43,490 nucleotides of DNA from an uncultured Clostridium sp. Its GTDB lineage: Bacteria > Bacillota > Clostridia > Clostridiales > Clostridiaceae. The translations under genes were made by a program, and so were the position numbers. Below the pieces are notes generated by a model, which was given only the letters and a program-made list of their open reading frames with translations, was not told the origin of the DNA and searched no databases. The stretch spans positions 1-43,490 of the forward strand of contig NZ_CAMQZG010000029.1 in the NCBI RefSeq assembly GCF_947039605.1. The letters run 5' to 3'. Each line of letters opens with the position of its first letter. Position 1 is the stretch's first letter. Below are positions 35,546-43,442 of the stretch, piece after piece.

Positions 35546-36466
35546 CTAATATTCTAATGTATAAGTAATACCTTTCTCTAACCCATTACTTCCTTTACTA
35601 TAAAACTCTCTTTTTTTTAGTTCTTCCATCTCACCTGTACTTCCAAGTGCAACACCATAACTACTTCTATCCATTTGCTTAAAGCTAACTCTACTATTAA
35701 AGAATGTTTTCGCTTTAAAATCTTCTGCTCTACATACTTGAATTAGCCCAATTATGAATATATTATAATGTCTACACACACATAAGAATTCTTTAATTAA
35801 CTTCTGGATTTTCTTATCTTCACTTAATGTCATAAGTTCTTCAAAAACTAAATAAATAGGTTTATCATGTTCTTTAAATTTCTTTTGTTTAAAGTCTTCT
35901 AAAAAATTTAATATCGCTTCATTACCGTTTATAAAGGATATCTTATTAAACCCTATAAAATCATGACTAAAACAATTTATAAGATATATCTCAGCTACAC
36001 CAACTAAACTCTTCACAATAATTCTCAATTGACCTGTTTTCCCTTGTCCTGATAAACCACTTATAAGTAGATGTGGTGATATTTTCATATCCGTTGTAAC
36101 AATACCATCATAGTCATACCCTAGTAGCAACTTATAAGCTCCTAAATCTTGTTTAGTAAATAAACTTTCTTCTAATATATCATCATAAATAATTAATATA
36201 ACATTCCCTCTATCATTTGATGCTTTAACGCTATAAGCCCTAAAACAATTATTAATAAAGTTTAAGTTCTTTTCTATAATCCCAAATTCTTTTATTCCTG
36301 CTATATCAAAATATAATTCATAACCATATTCAACAAATTTAATTTTTAATTTATCTGGATAATGATTGGAGGTATTATATATTTTTAAATTCAATATCAT
36401 TTTTATATAACAGTTTTTAATGAACTTTTTCTTTCTTTTTCTTTCAAAATATTTAGATATTCTCAT
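35546..36466 (-). CDS. FtsK/TcpA-like DNA translocase ATPase
   Basis: 306 residues. Walker A is GLSGQGKT (137-144) in 'SPHLLISGLSGQGKT', Walker B is 'IYLVFEELM' (about 203-211), and the C-terminal 'IGLIQVCRAEDFKAKTFFNS' with 'SSYGVALGS' is characteristic of FtsK/TraB/TcpA coupling ATPases. The N-terminal 130 residues are a beta-rich domain without membrane segments. With a HUH protein it could serve as a coupling or transfer pump, as in Tn916-type or small conjugative elements; a packaging role is the alternative. It overlaps the preceding 58-residue gene by 14 bases. Confidence 0.85.
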   Translation of the reverse strand: MRISKYFERKRKKKFIKNCYIKMILNLKIYNTSNHYPDKLKIKFVEYGYELYFDIAGIKEFGIIEKNLNFINNCFRAYSVKASNDRGNVILIIYDDILEESLFTKQDLGAYKLLLGYDYDGIVTTDMKISPHLLISGLSGQGKTGQLRIIVKSLVGVAEIYLINCFSHDFIGFNKISFINGNEAILNFLEDFKQKKFKEHDKPIYLVFEELMTLSEDKKIQKLIKEFLCVCRHYNIFIIGLIQVCRAEDFKAKTFFNSRVSFKQMDRSSYGVALGSTGEMEELKKREFYSKGSNGLEKGITYTLEY

Positions 36467-36629
36467 AGCAACCCTCTAATATTTTTTCAACCACTGTAAA
36501 TGGAACCCTATTGCATAGCACATCTTTAATAATAGTTCCTGGATAAGTTATACTTTTTAATTTTTCAAAAACCTCAAACTCTCTACTATCTTTAGGATTA
36601 AATTCAATTATTATCTTCAATCTTGACAT
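36453..36629 (-). CDS. 58-residue protein upstream of ftsK-like gene
   Basis: ATG at 36629 follows AAGGGGG by six bases and the frame runs 58 codons to a TAA inside the start of the FtsK-like gene. The peptide begins 'MSRLKIIIEFNPKDSREFEV' and looks like a small alpha/beta protein. The good ribosome site and overlap support a real gene. Function is unknown. Confidence 0.65.
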   Translation of the reverse strand: MSRLKIIIEFNPKDSREFEVFEKLKSITYPGTIIKDVLCNRVPFTVVEKILEGCYENI

Positions 36630-36691
36630 ATAGCCCCCTTAATATTGTTCATTTCCAACTTAGCTGTTACTTTTGTACTTTTCAAAAAATT

Positions 36692-36707
36692 TGATAATTA
36701 ATTATCA
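36692..36707. promoter_or_regulatory. 16-bp perfect palindrome, operator candidate
   Basis: TGATAATTAATTATCA, in the 230-base gap between the XRE regulator and the 58-residue/FtsK/Rep operon, about 60 bases before the first start. It is a plausible binding site for the XRE protein. The same gap holds a weak GTTGT/ACAAC hairpin with a T run (36710-36740). Confidence 0.5.
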
Positions 36708-36850
36708 TAAAAAAACTGTTGTACCTCAAACAACCTTGTTTTACATTCCTAGTTTATCTATATGTAACGGACTCTAAAAAATTTCCTATTATTCTAAAAA
36801 ATATTTTAAAATTCTTTTTTCTTTCTTACTGGGATATTTAAGCACAAAAA

Positions 36851-36873
36851 AGGAGGAGCCTACTGCTCCTCTT
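36851..36873 (-). terminator. terminator overlapping the XRE gene stop
   Basis: AGGAGGAGC (36851-36859) / GCTCCTCTT (36865-36873) with one G-T pair, followed by TTTTTT on the minus strand. The stem includes the last Glu codons and the stop codon. Confidence 0.75.
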
Positions 36874-37063
36874 CAAATACAATTTCATTAATATCAATAT
36901 TAAGTTTTTTTGCTATTTGAAATAATGTATCTACTGTCATAACAGATTTATTATTCTCTAATTTATTATAGTAACTTTCACTTATTCCTAAGAATGCTGC
37001 AAAGTCTTTTTGTTTTTTATATTTTCTTTCTAACCTTAAATTTAATAAGTTGTTTTTTATCAA
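36860..37063 (-). CDS. XRE-family transcriptional regulator
   Basis: 67 residues from TTG 37063, six bases after GAGGTGA; the GTG at 37072 overlaps that site. It is almost entirely one Cro/C1-type helix-turn-helix ('KQKDFAAFLGISESYYNKLE' then 'DTLFQIAKKLNIDINEIV'). It probably controls the adjacent rolling-circle module, whose upstream region has a perfect palindrome. Confidence 0.87.
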   Translation of the reverse strand: MIKNNLLNLRLERKYKKQKDFAAFLGISESYYNKLENNKSVMTVDTLFQIAKKLNIDINEIVFEEEQ

Positions 37064-37146
37064 AAAAATCACCTCTTCATATATTTATTTTCGATTTATT
37101 AATTAAGGTAACAAGCTAATAAAAAAAGCTGCAAATTAATGCAGCT

Positions 37147-37410
37147 TTATTTAAATGAAAATCTTTTGAAATATTTTTTTATAATTTTTTCTATAGTAAA
37201 AACTATAGTATTAATTTCTGTAGTTTTACTAGTTCCATATACTGATAATCTAAAAAGATTATCCAGTGTTACAATAAATCCTTTGAACTCAAGAGAAATT
37301 TCATTCCCTAAATCTGTGAAATTACCATAAACTCCAAGTATATCATCTTTGATATTATAAAATTTATTAGATATATAAATATCATTAGGTTTATAATTAT
37401 CAACTACCAT
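37147..37410 (-). CDS. unknown prophage cassette protein D
   Basis: 87 residues from ATG 37410 (an in-frame GTG at 37419 is less likely). It is beta-rich, with 'DDILGVYGNFTDLGNEISL' and a basic C-terminus 'KIIKKYFKRFSFK'. No family is recognised. It overlaps the 3' end of the preceding gene by 11 bases and is the last gene of a four-gene coupled set. Confidence 0.62.
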   Translation of the reverse strand: MVVDNYKPNDIYISNKFYNIKDDILGVYGNFTDLGNEISLEFKGFIVTLDNLFRLSVYGTSKTTEINTIVFTIEKIIKKYFKRFSFK

Positions 37411-37738
37411 GATTACCACTTCCCATCAATATTTCTTTCTGTTTTATGATATTCTGAAAACTTTTAAAAAAGACTATAGTATTATTTGTATCACAATCTT
37501 CTCCAGCACATTTTATTATTATCTCAAGCATAGCCTCATATTGGTTATTTACTATGCTTTCCACATATGGCTTTTGAACAAAATAATTATCATCTTTTAA
37601 TTTTTTTATGATTATAATAACTTCATCCATAGCTTCTGACAATTTAGAAAATTGACCAATTTGGGCAAAAGATGTTTCTATATTTTTATATTTTTCCAAG
37701 CTATCATAACAGGTACTCGTATACGTTATGTTATCCAT
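37400..37738 (-). CDS. unknown prophage cassette protein C
   Basis: 112 residues, mostly helical and acidic, with three cysteines (one near the N-terminus, two in 'KCAGEDCDTNN'). The start overlaps the previous stop as TAATG, a sign of translational coupling. No family is recognised. Confidence 0.65.
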   Translation of the reverse strand: MDNITYTSTCYDSLEKYKNIETSFAQIGQFSKLSEAMDEVIIIIKKLKDDNYFVQKPYVESIVNNQYEAMLEIIIKCAGEDCDTNNTIVFFKSFQNIIKQKEILMGSGNHGS

Positions 37739-38169
37739 TAAACAATCTCCTTGTTAATTTCTCTAAATACCTTTGCTAAACTTTTTAAATGATTTTCCAA
37801 CTCATCTTTAGCTTCTTGTGTAAATGCCTGTCCTTGTAGTAAAAGTTTTTTATTTATTTCTAATACAATATTCCTATTTTCTTTTTCTAATAAATATACT
37901 GTATTTATATTTAAACTTACCTCTTGTCTTAGTTCACTCAAAGAAATTTTTACAAAGTTAGATTCTGCATCTAAAGAAGCTTTAACTAAAAGAGGATTTA
38001 TCAAGCTATAATTTTTCAAATTTTCGAATCTTCTATTTTGACTTTCTCTTTTCAAAACTCTTTCCTCTGTTTTTCTTGTTGTATATTCTGTAAGAATCCA
38101 AGTTAATGCAACTAACAGAACCTCTTTTATACTCTCTAAAAAATCAAAAAAAATTTGTAAATCATTCAT
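37738..38169 (-). CDS. unknown prophage cassette protein B, membrane-anchored
   Basis: 143 residues from ATG 38169, which overlaps the previous stop (ATGAATGA). An upstream TTG (38187) is the alternative. One N-terminal hydrophobic helix (about 13-28, 'IKEVLLVALTWILTEY') is followed by a charged helical region 'RKTEERVLKRES' and a long, probably coiled cytoplasmic part. No family is recognised. A single membrane anchor within a soluble set suggests a membrane-associated complex. Confidence 0.65.
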   Translation of the reverse strand: MNDLQIFFDFLESIKEVLLVALTWILTEYTTRKTEERVLKRESQNRRFENLKNYSLINPLLVKASLDAESNFVKISLSELRQEVSLNINTVYLLEKENRNIVLEINKKLLLQGQAFTQEAKDELENHLKSLAKVFREINKEIV

Positions 38170-38734
38170 TTCCTTTAATATTTTCAACTATATTTCCAAC
38201 TATATTTTCTAGTTGTTTTAAACCTTGCTCCAAAATATGTTTTTGATTTATATTTAATTTGGAATTTTTCGATAAAAGTTCAATAACTAAAAATAAATTT
38301 GTTCCTAGTGCTAGGAGATCTTCGATTTTTGCAGTTCCTTGTAAATATACATTATCATTTCTTGATATTGTTAAATTTGAAACTCCAACTTCATCAACAG
38401 CACAATCAAACTTAGTTATTCTAAATGGATCTTTGCTTTTAATAATACTTTCCTTAAAGAATATACTATATTTAAATTTAAATTCATCTAAAATATTAAG
38501 TATTTTTTCAAAATCATTAAACCCTTCTTTATTTATTTCACCATTGATAGTAATGTAATTAATTATTATGTTACTATCAATTTTAAAAGTTTCTGACAAC
38601 TGTGCAGATAATAAATTTATAGATAGCTCTTCATGTCTTATTACATAGAACTCTAAAATATTTTTCAAAATATTTTCATTGTTCTTTAGTTCTGATATTT
38701 TACTTAACGTATGATATAATTGCTCGTTATACAT
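38162..38734 (-). CDS. unknown prophage cassette protein A
   Basis: 190 residues behind a strong GGAGGAG site: a helical N-terminal part (1-50), a mixed alpha/beta middle ('NIIINYITINGEINKEG', 'SNLTISRNDNVYLQGTA') and a helical C-terminus. No family is recognised. It is the first gene of the A-B-C-D set and is preceded by a 180-base gap with a terminator at its far end, so the set has its own promoter. Confidence 0.68.
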   Translation of the reverse strand: MYNEQLYHTLSKISELKNNENILKNILEFYVIRHEELSINLLSAQLSETFKIDSNIIINYITINGEINKEGFNDFEKILNILDEFKFKYSIFFKESIIKSKDPFRITKFDCAVDEVGVSNLTISRNDNVYLQGTAKIEDLLALGTNLFLVIELLSKNSKLNINQKHILEQGLKQLENIVGNIVENIKGNE

Positions 38735-38918
38735 ATAAACTCCTCCAAATCATATAATTCTATATAGGTATATATTACAATAAAATTAAGTTTTTTCCAT
38801 TAAAACAATGAAATATTAACTAAGATTTAATATTTATTATGTTGTTTATTTTTTAAAATCATACTATCATTTACGAGTATAGTATTTAAAAGTATTAAAT
38901 AGTTTTAGACAAGTAAAA

Positions 38919-38950
38919 AGGCTAGATAAGATTTTACTCCTATCTAGCCT
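38919..38950 (-). terminator. terminator of the prophage lysis operon
   Basis: AGGCTAGATA (38919-38928) / TATCTAGCCT (38941-38950) followed by TTTTT on the minus strand. It separates the lysis genes from the A-D cassette. A small ATACTAT/ATAGTAT repeat (38861-38885) lies beyond it. Confidence 0.82.
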
Positions 38951-38955
38951 AAACT

Positions 38956-39042
38956 TTATATTTTGAATAACACTAATAATATTAATGCTATTATACCTAA
39001 TATTATTATTAAATTTATTTTTATATAGCTATGCCTTTTCAT
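38956..39042 (-). CDS. possible 28-residue single-span membrane peptide
   Basis: ATG at 39042 lies inside the endolysin 3' end (14-base overlap), and the frame runs 28 codons: 'MKRHSYIKIN' then an unbroken Ile/Leu span ending 'LFKI'. There is no strong ribosome site, so expression would depend on coupling to the endolysin gene. The position in a lysis cassette suggests an accessory lysis peptide, but chance in AT-rich DNA is possible. Confidence 0.4.
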   Translation of the reverse strand: MKRHSYIKINLIIILGIIALILLVLFKI

Positions 39043-39715
39043 ATGGTACTATACTTGCGTCTATTCCCTTACTTATAGCCTCTTTTTGTTTCTTTTTAGC
39101 ATTATTTATATCCTCAAAATAACCTATACTAACTCTCCATCCACTCATCTTCGTTGTATTATCTATTTCTTTAATTGGTATATTTAAATAATCAAGAATA
39201 CCATATGCTATTGCCTCTCCAAACGCTACTTGCTCATGATATTCATCAATTATATATCTATCAATACTATCTAAAAATGCACATTCAACTATTATTGCTG
39301 GTGGAATTGTTTCTCTAATAAATCCATAATAGTCATTACCTTGTGAATTTAATCTACTTTTACACCCTCTTGAATTTTGTCCTAACTCAACAACTCTTTT
39401 TTCTATGGCCATTGCTAACTTTTTAGAATTCCCACCTTTATAATGATGGAACACTTCAAATCCATCTCCGCCCCCTGCATTACAGTGAACATCTATTGCA
39501 AATAAAGGATTAAATTTATTACATTCTTTTATTTCTTCCTGTAAAGGATCATTTTCATCTATATTCCTTGATAATAATATATTTAAATTATGCTCCTCTA
39601 ATTTATCTCTACAAGCCTTAGAAATTACCAAATTAACATCAGCCTCTTTAAGTTTATTTGCAACTGCTCCTGGATCACTTCCACCATGCCCTACTCCTAT
39701 AAATCCTTTTTTCAT
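39029..39715 (-). CDS. phage endolysin: N-acetylmuramoyl-L-alanine amidase (Amidase_3) with SPOR-like tail
   Basis: 228 residues. The zinc amidase domain (1-175) has H10 ('GVGHGGSDPGA'), E24, H77 ('DVHCNAGG') and the catalytic E144 ('IIVECAFLD'). The last ~45 residues ('GWRVSIGYFEDINNAKKKQK') look like a SPOR-type peptidoglycan-binding repeat. It cuts the amide between MurNAc and L-Ala at lysis. Its ATG directly follows the holin stop (TAAATG). Confidence 0.93.
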   Translation of the reverse strand: MKKGFIGVGHGGSDPGAVANKLKEADVNLVISKACRDKLEEHNLNILLSRNIDENDPLQEEIKECNKFNPLFAIDVHCNAGGGDGFEVFHHYKGGNSKKLAMAIEKRVVELGQNSRGCKSRLNSQGNDYYGFIRETIPPAIIVECAFLDSIDRYIIDEYHEQVAFGEAIAYGILDYLNIPIKEIDNTTKMSGWRVSIGYFEDINNAKKKQKEAISKGIDASIVPYEKA

Positions 39716-40129
39716 TTATTTCTTCACCTCTTCCTTATCTATTTCTTTCACTAATAAATCTGCTAAGTTCATATCATTTAGTTTATCTGTGTTGATTTGC
39801 AAGCCTTTTATGAGCCAACTAGGTAATTTAGCTCCCATCTCAATAAGATTCTCTACAACGCTAGTTAATTCTTTTAGAATCATATAGATAAGTATCGCAA
39901 ATACTATAAAATTAGTAGGTGGTACTAATTTTGTTGCTAACATACAAAGGATTAATGATAATATTTCTGCCATACTTCCAAATAATCCATCTCTCAAAGT
40001 TCTACTTTTTAACCTCCCATACTTCCAAGCCTTCCCCATACCTGTTGCTACATCAAACACTACTAAAATAGTAAAAATATAATATAGCACCTCCATTGTT
40101 ATTTGTTGATAAACATCTGATAAATTCAT
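39716..40129 (-). CDS. phage holin family protein
   Basis: 137 residues with three or so hydrophobic segments (about 12-28, 52-68, 72-90) and the holin-4/TIGR01593-like pattern 'FDVATGMGKAWKYGRLKSRT', followed by a charged C-terminal tail. It forms membrane lesions that release the endolysin, encoded immediately after. AAAGGGG precedes the ATG. Confidence 0.88.
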   Translation of the reverse strand: MNLSDVYQQITMEVLYYIFTILVVFDVATGMGKAWKYGRLKSRTLRDGLFGSMAEILSLILCMLATKLVPPTNFIVFAILIYMILKELTSVVENLIEMGAKLPSWLIKGLQINTDKLNDMNLADLLVKEIDKEEVKK

Positions 40130-40188
40130 CTTTTTATTACCCCTTTATAATTTATTTTTATAAAGTCTTTGCTAAAAATGTCTATAAA

Positions 40189-40246
40189 AAAAGAGCTATT
40201 CAATTTAAATACCCCCTACTAAGGATTAAATTAGATTAGCTCTTTT
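40189..40246 (-). terminator. hairpin between ParB-like gene and holin
   Basis: AAAAGAGCTA (40189-40198) / TAGCTCTTTT (40237-40246), extended by AATTTAA/TTAAATT, followed by a T run on the minus strand. It is probably a partial terminator within the late operon. Confidence 0.65.
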
Positions 40247-40262
40247 ATTTTTACTATTAGAT

Positions 40263-40721
40263 TTAAATATCTATATATTTTGTTAGATTCACTTTTAAGC
40301 TCTTTTTTAAATATTTACACACAGTCAACCTATGCTTTCCATCATTTCCTATATAGTATTTCCCTTGATATTCATAAACCACTGGAAAATCACCACCACT
40401 TGGCTTATTTAATATCTCTTCTAATTTTTTAAAAATTTTATCAATTAAATACATTTTTTCCACTCCATTTAAAGCTTCTAACCAATTATTATACGGTTCT
40501 CTTGAACTTCCACTTAATAATGTGGCATCAAATATTTCTTCAGACTTTACTATTTTTATATTTGGTGAATTTTCTAAAAGTATAAAATCCTCTGTCTCAT
40601 ACGGTTCATTTTTCAATTCTTTTTGTCTATTAGAAGTTAACTCTAACTTATTACATTTCGCCTCAATACTGCGGTCAATGTCTTTCTCACATCCTTTGAA
40701 TTTTTTTAATAACTCTTCTAT
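40263..40721 (-). CDS. ParB/Srx-like fold protein in the lysis region
   Basis: The C-terminal part has 'YYIGNDGKHRLTVCKYLKK', like the 'DGxHR' motif of ParB-like domains, preceded by 'NIKIVKSEEIFDATLLSGSS'. The frame is open from 40733. An AGGAGG site (about 40728-40733) is followed seven bases later by an ATA (40721), giving 152 residues. The first conventional start is a TTG at 40616 (117 residues) with no ribosome site. I chose the ATA because of the site, but it is unproven. ParB-like domains occur in several phage proteins; the role here is unknown. Confidence 0.6.
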   Translation of the reverse strand: MEELLKKFKGCEKDIDRSIEAKCNKLELTSNRQKELKNEPYETEDFILLENSPNIKIVKSEEIFDATLLSGSSREPYNNWLEALNGVEKMYLIDKIFKKLEEILNKPSGGDFPVVYEYQGKYYIGNDGKHRLTVCKYLKKSLKVNLTKYIDI

Positions 40722-40757
40722 CTCTCTTCCTCCTCAAAATAATATATATTATCTCCA

Positions 40758-42254
40758 TTATACTGGATATATCCCATTTACTTTTAATAAATCAATTATT
40801 TTTTGCTGTTCTTCATTTAAAGATATGACTACTTCACCCAATTTAAATATAGTATTTACAACTTCTTCATTTAAACTATTATTTTCTTCTGTATATAAAC
40901 TAAACTTTGTTGATAACTCATTTATAGCACTAACTAAATCAATTTTTGTTATAGTTTCTAATCCAGCTAACTGACCAATTTCTTTATTAGTTGCTGTAAT
41001 ATCCTTGTTTAAGTTTTCAGTAAACTTTTCTACTGCCACTATTTGTGCCGTATTTTTAGAAACTTTATTTTTCAAATCTTCAGTTGTTTCAATTTCATTT
41101 TTTGTTTTTTCTTCTATACTACTTGTTTTTTCTTCTAGGTCCGTAACTTTACTTCCAAGCGAAGGTGCTAAAACCCCTAGTGTTATAGATGTTTTAATAC
41201 CTGTATATCCATTTCTTTTAACTGCAACAACTCTCATTTCATCATCTACATTCAAATCACTATCAAATACAGTAACAGTATCACCTAAATTCATTCTTAT
41301 TGCAGCTTTTAAGTTATCATACTCTTTATTATTTTCTAAATCTAATAAATTTACTGTTATGGTCCTTTTAGGTACTTCATATTCTTTTAAATAATTTAAA
41401 CCTGCCTGTTTAAGTTCCTCCGATGTTTCTGCTTTATCAAAACTAACCTTTTTATGATAAATAATGGGATATTCATTTATTTTTTTAGAATCCATATAAC
41501 TAAAACCATTATTAGCATCTTCAATTTGAACCTTATTATTTTCAGGATATATTTTAGTACATAGTTGGCTATAATCAACTTTCAGATCTATCTTGGAAAT
41601 ATTTTTTCCAAATCTGATATATAAATTAGGTTTATACTCACCTTGTCGTTGTTTTATTGTGAAGGTAAAATTATCTCTAATAAGTTCCCCTCCCCAATTT
41701 TTTAAAACTTTATTAAATAGAGCATCTATAAAATTTTCTTTTAAAAATTCAGCACTAGATATAGTAGTTAAATCTGTTACACCAATCGAATATTTATTTT
41801 TTGTATCTGCTTCTAATAATCTTGATAAAGTCTCATAAGCATTTTGCTCTTTAACAAGTCTATCTATTGTAAATACTTCTATAGCATCATAACTGATATG
41901 CTGAGCGTATATTTTAAGACTAAATCCATTATCTTTAATTCCTGTTATTTGTGGTATTCTAAACAATTGACCTTGTGCTTTTATTATAGCTAAAGGTTTA
42001 ATCCTTTTATATTTTCCTATATTATCTTTTATAACATTAAATTCTAAACTATAATCACCATTAGTTTCTTCATTAATTACTGGATCTATCGCTGTATCTA
42101 AAACAGCTTCTCCAAAATGCGAAAAATCTATTTCAAAAGGATCATATAAAATTAAATATTCTCTTTTGAGAGTAAATGCTTCTGATTCAAGTTCTTTATA
42201 AGTAAATCTTTCAAGGTCTTTATATTTATAGGTTTCTATTTTATTAAACTTCAT
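40758..42254 (-). CDS. phage tail protein (prophage endopeptidase tail / minor structural family)
   Basis: 498 residues. From about residue 32 the sequence follows the Prophage_tail/TIGR01665 pattern: 'LILYDPFEIDFSHFGEAVLD', 'EETNGDYSLEFNV', 'FRIPQI', 'YAQHISYDA', 'RFGKNISKID', 'GDTVTVFD'. The last 120 residues are coiled coil ('KVTDLEEKTSSIEEKTKNEI'), likely a trimeric stem. It sits at the tail tip or baseplate. AAGGGG precedes the ATG. Confidence 0.85.
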   Translation of the reverse strand: MKFNKIETYKYKDLERFTYKELESEAFTLKREYLILYDPFEIDFSHFGEAVLDTAIDPVINEETNGDYSLEFNVIKDNIGKYKRIKPLAIIKAQGQLFRIPQITGIKDNGFSLKIYAQHISYDAIEVFTIDRLVKEQNAYETLSRLLEADTKNKYSIGVTDLTTISSAEFLKENFIDALFNKVLKNWGGELIRDNFTFTIKQRQGEYKPNLYIRFGKNISKIDLKVDYSQLCTKIYPENNKVQIEDANNGFSYMDSKKINEYPIIYHKKVSFDKAETSEELKQAGLNYLKEYEVPKRTITVNLLDLENNKEYDNLKAAIRMNLGDTVTVFDSDLNVDDEMRVVAVKRNGYTGIKTSITLGVLAPSLGSKVTDLEEKTSSIEEKTKNEIETTEDLKNKVSKNTAQIVAVEKFTENLNKDITATNKEIGQLAGLETITKIDLVSAINELSTKFSLYTEENNSLNEEVVNTIFKLGEVVISLNEEQQKIIDLLKVNGIYPV

Positions 42255-42263
42255 AGTATCCCC

Positions 42264-42734
42264 TTATATCATTTGCCCTAATACCAAGCCATCATTTAAA
42301 CCTCTATCATATTCCGTCGATATTTTAACGGCTATAGGTTTATAAATAGTTTCTATTTCCACTAATTCTTCTAATACATCTACCGATATTGGAGTTTGAC
42401 TAGTTAAAATCTTTATACTTTCTAATGATGGTATTAATTTTAATACTTCACATTTTGAGGAGATTATATTATCTGTAACATCTATTTTTCCAAAAGGTGC
42501 TGAAAAAATCTCTAATAAAATATCTGAATCAAATATTATTTGAGTTGATATATTTTTACTTGCTGCAATTGGAACTGTTATATCAATAAAATCTTCATTT
42601 TCTTTTTTTGAAAAACTTTGTTCTGTTCCACCAACCTTTACTATTAATTCAGTTATATCATCAGAAACAAAAAAAGAATAAAATATATTATCATTTGCTA
42701 CATTAATATTTGTAGATTTTAAATGTACCCACAT
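42264..42734 (-). CDS. phage tail/baseplate protein, unknown
   Basis: 156 residues, beta-rich at the N-terminus. It lies between two tail genes: the ATG is directly next to the preceding stop (TAGATG) and the tail-protein gene begins ten bases after its end. It is probably structural by position only; no family is recognised. Confidence 0.6.
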   Translation of the reverse strand: MWVHLKSTNINVANDNIFYSFFVSDDITELIVKVGGTEQSFSKKENEDFIDITVPIAASKNISTQIIFDSDILLEIFSAPFGKIDVTDNIISSKCEVLKLIPSLESIKILTSQTPISVDVLEELVEIETIYKPIAVKISTEYDRGLNDGLVLGQMI

Positions 42735-43442
42735 CTATGTTAACCTCACATAATAGGTATCTTTTATTTTTAAATACATTGCTCCACCAACATTTATAAT
42801 TCCACCTTCACTGCATCTAACTTCTGGAATAGAATAAGCTTCTTCAACCGTTCCTATTATTGTTCCATCTGTTATTCCTATAAAAATATCAAACGAATAA
42901 AATTTACCAGTTAATATATCTCCATCTTCTGGATGAATAGCTCCTTGTATAGCCGAAGATAAACTATAATTACTTAAAGTTTTCACTAAATTTTTATGAG
43001 TTGGAAATTTAGTTGCTTTGAGATGCTTTAAATTAATAATCGAATCTTGATAATTTAATATATTCTGACCTGCATACATATTATAACTACTCGTATCTTT
43101 ACCTTTTACCCAAAAATGGAATCCTACTGAAGTTTTTCCAATAATAAATCTATCTGGAATATTATCAACTCCAAAATAAATATAACTATTACTGTAATTA
43201 CAATGAGTGCTTATTAAAATCATTTCTTTTGAACCTAATGTTGAAGTTTCTACATCCATATTCTGAACTAATGTATCTAATAGCCCATAAATATAAGAAT
43301 TTCTTCCACCACCTATAAAGTATGAGTATTTAAATTCACCAACTTCCCAATATATACATGCAACACATTTCTCTCCTGCATTATATCCGCTATTAACATT
43401 CATAACTACAGTCCCTTTATCTTTATCTGCATTTGAAGCTAT
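42735..43442 (-). CDS. phage tail/appendage protein, 5' end missing
   Basis: At least 236 codons, open to the end of true sequence at 43442 and through the adapter, so the N-terminus is off the contig. A Met at 43403 has only a weak AAAGGG upstream and is probably internal. Aromatic- and glycine-rich beta pattern ('YFIGGGRNSYIYGLL', 'GVDNIPDRFIIGKTSVGFHF'), typical of baseplate or receptor-binding parts. No family is recognised. Confidence 0.6.
   Translation of the reverse strand: MASNADKDKGTVVMNVNSGYNAGEKCVACIYWEVGEFKYSYFIGGGRNSYIYGLLDTLVQNMDVETSTLGSKEMILISTHCNYSNSYIYFGVDNIPDRFIIGKTSVGFHFWVKGKDTSSYNMYAGQNILNYQDSIINLKHLKATKFPTHKNLVKTLSNYSLSSAIQGAIHPEDGDILTGKFYSFDIFIGITDGTIIGTVEEAYSIPEVRCSEGGIINVGGAMYLKIKDTYYVRLT

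Larger units (their letters stand above)
33694..43442. mobile_element. prophage / rolling-circle element region next to tRNA-Leu (right end missing)
   Basis: From the tRNA 3' end to the contig end all genes read leftwards and are of phage or plasmid type: Zn-ribbon, small beta protein, HUH Rep, FtsK-like ATPase, XRE regulator (about 33.9-37.1 kb), then a four-gene unknown cassette, lysis genes and tail genes (37.1-43.4 kb). No integrase, terminase, portal or capsid gene is present within the window, and no second copy of the tRNA 3' end was seen, so the other boundary is beyond the contig. It could be one element or two stacked at the same tRNA. Confidence 0.75.

Noticed and set aside
31578-38880. 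Shared 11-mer TTTACGAGTAT in two intergenic hairpins (31580s and 38870s)
   Set aside because: In 43 kb of AT-rich DNA repeated 11-mers are expected by chance; the surrounding bases differ.
40141-40216. 25-codon minus-strand frame from a TTG after GGGGG, ending at the holin start
   Set aside because: It lies within the terminator hairpin before the holin gene and has no recognisable composition; likely chance.
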